DNA of 64,000 bases, taken from contig CAZQCG010000024.1 of assembly GCA_964592425.1 (NCBI GenBank), positions 1 to 64,000 of the forward strand, written 5' to 3'. Both the position numbers and the translations under genes were made by a program. The notes under the pieces were generated by a model that did no database searches, had not been told where the DNA came from, and saw only the letters and a program-made list of their open reading frames with translations. Of the stretch, positions 61,664-64,000 are shown piece by piece (the stretch's first letter is position 1; each line of letters opens with the position of its first letter). The stretch is from Viridilinea sp964592425 (GTDB taxonomy: Bacteria > Chloroflexota > Chloroflexia > Chloroflexales > Chloroflexaceae).

Positions 61664-61700
61664 GGGACGCCTCTTGCCTGCTAGGGGGCCGGGCGCTACA

Positions 61701-62333
61701 ATGGTCACTATGAGTAGTGATTCGGCCAGCGATCGCGGGCCCGGTCGTCCGCGTGAGCCTGAAATCGACCAGCGCATCCTTGATGCCGCCCTACGCCTGA
61801 TGGCGCAGGGCGGTTATGTGCGTATGGCGATGGATCAGGTGGCCACTGAGGCCGGCGTCACCAAGCCTACTATCTACCGGCGCTATCCCTCCAAAATCCA
61901 ACTCGCCCTTGCGGCTATCGCCTCGTTCTGCGACCAGGATCCGCCCGTCGCCTGCGATCAAACCCGGGCCGACCTTATTGCGCAGCTCCGCCACCTCAAG
62001 CGGGCGCTTGATCGCCCCCACGGTATGTCGATGCTGGGGGCTATGCTTGCCGAAGAATATACGACACCGGAGTTGCTGACCAGCTTCCGCGAACATCTGG
62101 TCTTGCCACGGCGACGCGCTCTGCGCAGCATCCTTGATCGCGCCAATACCCGTGGTGAGTTCCGCGCCGATGCCGACCTCGACCTGGCTGTTCACATGCT
62201 GGTCGGAGCCTACTATGCTCAGTACCTCGCTGGCACGCCCTTCCCGCCCGATTGGGCCGAACGCCTTGCCGATGCGGTTCTGGCTGGATTGAGTACACCC
62301 CCACCCCATGCTGACGCCTTAAACCCGGTTTGA
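61701..62333 (+). CDS. TetR family transcriptional regulator
   Basis: A 210-residue repressor. The N-terminal helix-turn-helix reads RILDAALRLMAQGGYVRMAM and DQVATEAGVTKPTIYRRYPS with the TIYRRYPSK recognition end typical of TetR. The C-terminal part (about 85-205) is the ligand-binding and dimer domain, without a recognisable ligand signature. The ATG at 61701 or 61710 is possible. It lies in the same unit as the F420-reductase-like gene and probably binds the palindrome at 60832, repressing both divergent transcripts. glgE's own promoter overlaps its stop. Confidence 0.88.
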   Translation: MVTMSSDSASDRGPGRPREPEIDQRILDAALRLMAQGGYVRMAMDQVATEAGVTKPTIYRRYPSKIQLALAAIASFCDQDPPVACDQTRADLIAQLRHLKRALDRPHGMSMLGAMLAEEYTTPELLTSFREHLVLPRRRALRSILDRANTRGEFRADADLDLAVHMLVGAYYAQYLAGTPFPPDWAERLADAVLAGLSTPPPHADALNPV

Positions 62334-62358
62334 CACACACCCGGTGCGTCGGTAGAAT
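62330..62358 (+). promoter_or_regulatory. Promoter of glgE
   Basis: TTGACA (62330-62335) and TAGAAT (62353-62358) are 17 bases apart. The -35 box overlaps the tetR stop codon. The glgE ATG is 67 bases beyond the -10 box. Confidence 0.65.
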
Positions 62359-62424
62359 GGCCGTAGCCAGATACGTGCCTTCAGATCTACCGCCCGTCAT
62401 ACGACGCCAGCAAGGGATCCGCAG

Positions 62425-64000
62425 ATGCCCCCTAAGCCGAAGACGTCCGCGGCTGCCCGTGCCGCCGCTGCTACCGCTCATAATGGGCTTGCCCTTCAGG
62501 GTGACAGTCGCCAACGAGTGCTTGTCGAACGGGTGACGCCGGAGATCGACGGCGGACGTTATCCGGCAAAGCGGGTTGTTGGTGATGTGGTGACGGTCGA
62601 GTGTGATGCCTTCGCCGATGGCCACGATGTGCTTGCGGTGGCCCTGCGCTACTGTGGTCCCAATGATGATGCCTGGCGCGAAGCCCCTATGCATCATGTC
62701 CTTAATGACCGCTGGCGGGGCACCTTTACTGTCGCCGAGCTCGGCTGCTATCGTTATAGCGTGGTGGCCTGGATCGACCGCTTCGCGACCTGGGAACACC
62801 AGCTGCACAAGCGAGTTGAGGCTGACCAGGATGTCCATGTCGATCTGCTGATCGGTGCGGCCCTGGTTGCCGAGGCGGTTGCCCATGCTCCTGGTGCCGC
62901 CGCCGCCGCCCTCACCAGCTTCGAGCGGGCCCTGCGTGAAGGGGAGGCTGATGCTGGCTTTTCGCCTGAGTTGGCTGGCCTGATGGCGCGCCATCTGCCC
63001 CGCCGCTATGCCACGCACTATGCCCGCGAGTTGAGTATGGTGGTGGATCGGCCTCTCGCCCGCTGCTCGGCATGGTACGAGCTCTTCCCTCGCTCAACTT
63101 CGCCGGAGCTGGGTCGTCACGGCACTTTCCGCGACTTGATCGCCCGCCTGCCCTATGTCGCCGAGCTGGGCTTTGATGTGCTCTATATGCCGCCCATTCA
63201 CCCGATCGGTATGACCTTCCGCAAAGGTAAGGATAATCGGGTTACCGCCGAGCCCGGTGAGCCGGGTAGCCCCTGGGCCATCGGCAGCCCCGAGGGTGGG
63301 CATAAGGATATTCATCCTGAGCTGGGTACGCTGGAGGATTTTCAAGCGCTCGTGCAGAGTGCGCGTGACTATGGCCTTGAAGTGGCCCTCGATATTGCCT
63401 TCCAGTGCTCGCCTGACCATCCCTATGTGCGCGAACATCCCGAATGGTTCCGCGCCCGCCCCGATGGCACGATCCAGTATGCCGAGAATCCACCCAAGAA
63501 GTACCAGGATATCTATCCCTTCGATTTCGAGACCGAGGCCTGGGAAGCGCTCTGGCTTGAACTGAAGAGCATTTTTGATTACTGGATTGCCCAGGGTGTG
63601 CATATCTTCCGCGTCGATAATCCCCATACCAAGGCCCTGCCCTTCTGGGAGTGGTGCTTTAGTGAGCTTAAACGCGAACATCCTGAGTTGATCTTCCTTG
63701 CCGAAGCCTTCACCCGGCCAAAGTTGATGTACAGCCTTGCCAAGAGTGGCTTCACCCAGGGTTATACCTACTTTACCTGGCGTACTACCAAGTGGGAGCT
63801 GACTCAGTACATGCTTGAGTTGACCCAGAGTGAAGTCGCCGAGTTCTTTCAGCCGAACTTCTGGCCTAATACGCCCGATATTCTGACCCCCCAGTTCTAT
63901 GCCGGCCACCGCTCGACCTTCCTGGTGCGTGCGGCTCTAGCTGCTACTCTGGCTGCCAGTTGGGGCCTCTACGGCCCGGTCTATGAGCTGTTGGTTCACC
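62425..64000 (+). CDS. glgE: Alpha-1,4-glucan:maltose-1-phosphate maltosyltransferase (3' partial)
   Basis: The first 525 residues of GlgE, cut by the window end. The start ATG at 62425 follows AAGGGA. The N-terminal DUF3416 domain has RVLVERVTPEIDGGRYPAKR and VGDVVTVECDAFADGHD. The GH13 part shows WYELFPRS, VLYMPPIHPIG, ALDIAFQCSPDHPYVREHPEWF, VDNPHTKALPFWEW with Asp398 as nucleophile and FLAEAFTRPKLMY with Glu427 as acid/base. It adds maltosyl units from maltose-1-phosphate to alpha-1,4-glucan, usually fed by trehalose through TreS and Pep2/maltokinase; these partners are not in the window. Confidence 0.95.
   Translation, partial: MPPKPKTSAAARAAAATAHNGLALQGDSRQRVLVERVTPEIDGGRYPAKRVVGDVVTVECDAFADGHDVLAVALRYCGPNDDAWREAPMHHVLNDRWRGTFTVAELGCYRYSVVAWIDRFATWEHQLHKRVEADQDVHVDLLIGAALVAEAVAHAPGAAAAALTSFERALREGEADAGFSPELAGLMARHLPRRYATHYARELSMVVDRPLARCSAWYELFPRSTSPELGRHGTFRDLIARLPYVAELGFDVLYMPPIHPIGMTFRKGKDNRVTAEPGEPGSPWAIGSPEGGHKDIHPELGTLEDFQALVQSARDYGLEVALDIAFQCSPDHPYVREHPEWFRARPDGTIQYAENPPKKYQDIYPFDFETEAWEALWLELKSIFDYWIAQGVHIFRVDNPHTKALPFWEWCFSELKREHPELIFLAEAFTRPKLMYSLAKSGFTQGYTYFTWRTTKWELTQYMLELTQSEVAEFFQPNFWPNTPDILTPQFYAGHRSTFLVRAALAATLAASWGLYGPVYELLVH

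Overview
The window looks like a chromosomal segment from a member of the Chloroflexota, most probably order Chloroflexales. This is inferred from high-GC coding sequence, a tricorn-type protease, secreted proteins rich in repeats that end in a YLPL-x-x-R tail, PASTA-type kinases and a K+-independent H+-pyrophosphatase. No rRNA, tRNA, intact insertion sequence, CRISPR array or phage module was seen. Genes are densely packed with many 1-8 base stop/start overlaps, so most units are operons.

Layout. 1-2.7 kb: a GT-C type membrane glycosyltransferase behind a histidine phosphatase (minus strand). 2.8-5.7 kb: amidohydrolase and MFS exporter, translationally coupled (plus). 5.7-8.7 kb: two secreted or anchored HExxH metallopeptidases (minus). 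8.9-12.5 kb: tandem oligoendopeptidases F (plus). 12.5-13.5 kb: an AT-richer DUF4058 gene bracketed by imperfect direct repeats, which looks inserted. 13.5-18.5 kb: a coupled minus-strand operon of a tiny membrane peptide, a two-VWA membrane protein, a class C beta-lactamase-like hydrolase and a THI5/NMT1-type lipoprotein. 18.5-24.5 kb: phasin-like protein (minus), then HMG-CoA lyase, SDR and tricorn protease (plus). 24.6-26.2 kb: relics of a PAS/GGDEF signalling gene and a DUF4405 membrane protein with a variable Thr/Ala repeat. 26.3-29.4 kb: tyrosyl-tRNA synthetase and a REC-GGDEF-(REC-like)-GGDEF protein. 29.6-31.2 kb: DEAD-box helicase. 31.2-34.5 kb: MoxR ATPase, a small protein and a sigma/anti-sigma-like membrane protein as a tightly overlapped operon. 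34.5-37.4 kb: a diverged RpiB homologue, a nitroreductase and RarA. 37.4-38 kb: a structured intergenic region and a 63-aa protein. 38.2-40.6 kb: PASTA kinase and YprB-like nuclease. 40.7-50.9 kb: two large surface proteins flanking the H+-PPase; the second holds a 21-bp tandem repeat with a 100-N assembly gap. 50.9-55.1 kb: a 1.4-kilo-residue cyclase/ATPase/TPR regulator. 55.3-59.2 kb: nadA-nadB-nadC, the complete de novo route from aspartate to nicotinate mononucleotide, with an elaborate leader. 59-60.5 kb: an MFS exporter whose 3' end overlaps nadC antisense. 60.5-62.3 kb: a deletion-damaged DJ-1/PfpI gene divergent from an F420-reductase-like gene and tetR, with a TetR-type palindrome. 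62.4 kb to the end: glgE, running off the window.

The most distinctive points are the nadA leader (strong promoter, two matching 17-bp inverted repeats, terminator hairpin), the twin operators of the TetR region, the MoxR/sigma-anti-sigma operon, the RpiB homologue lacking both catalytic-region histidines, and the shared C-terminal tail of the two surface proteins. All functional statements come from reading motifs by eye; no database search was run.
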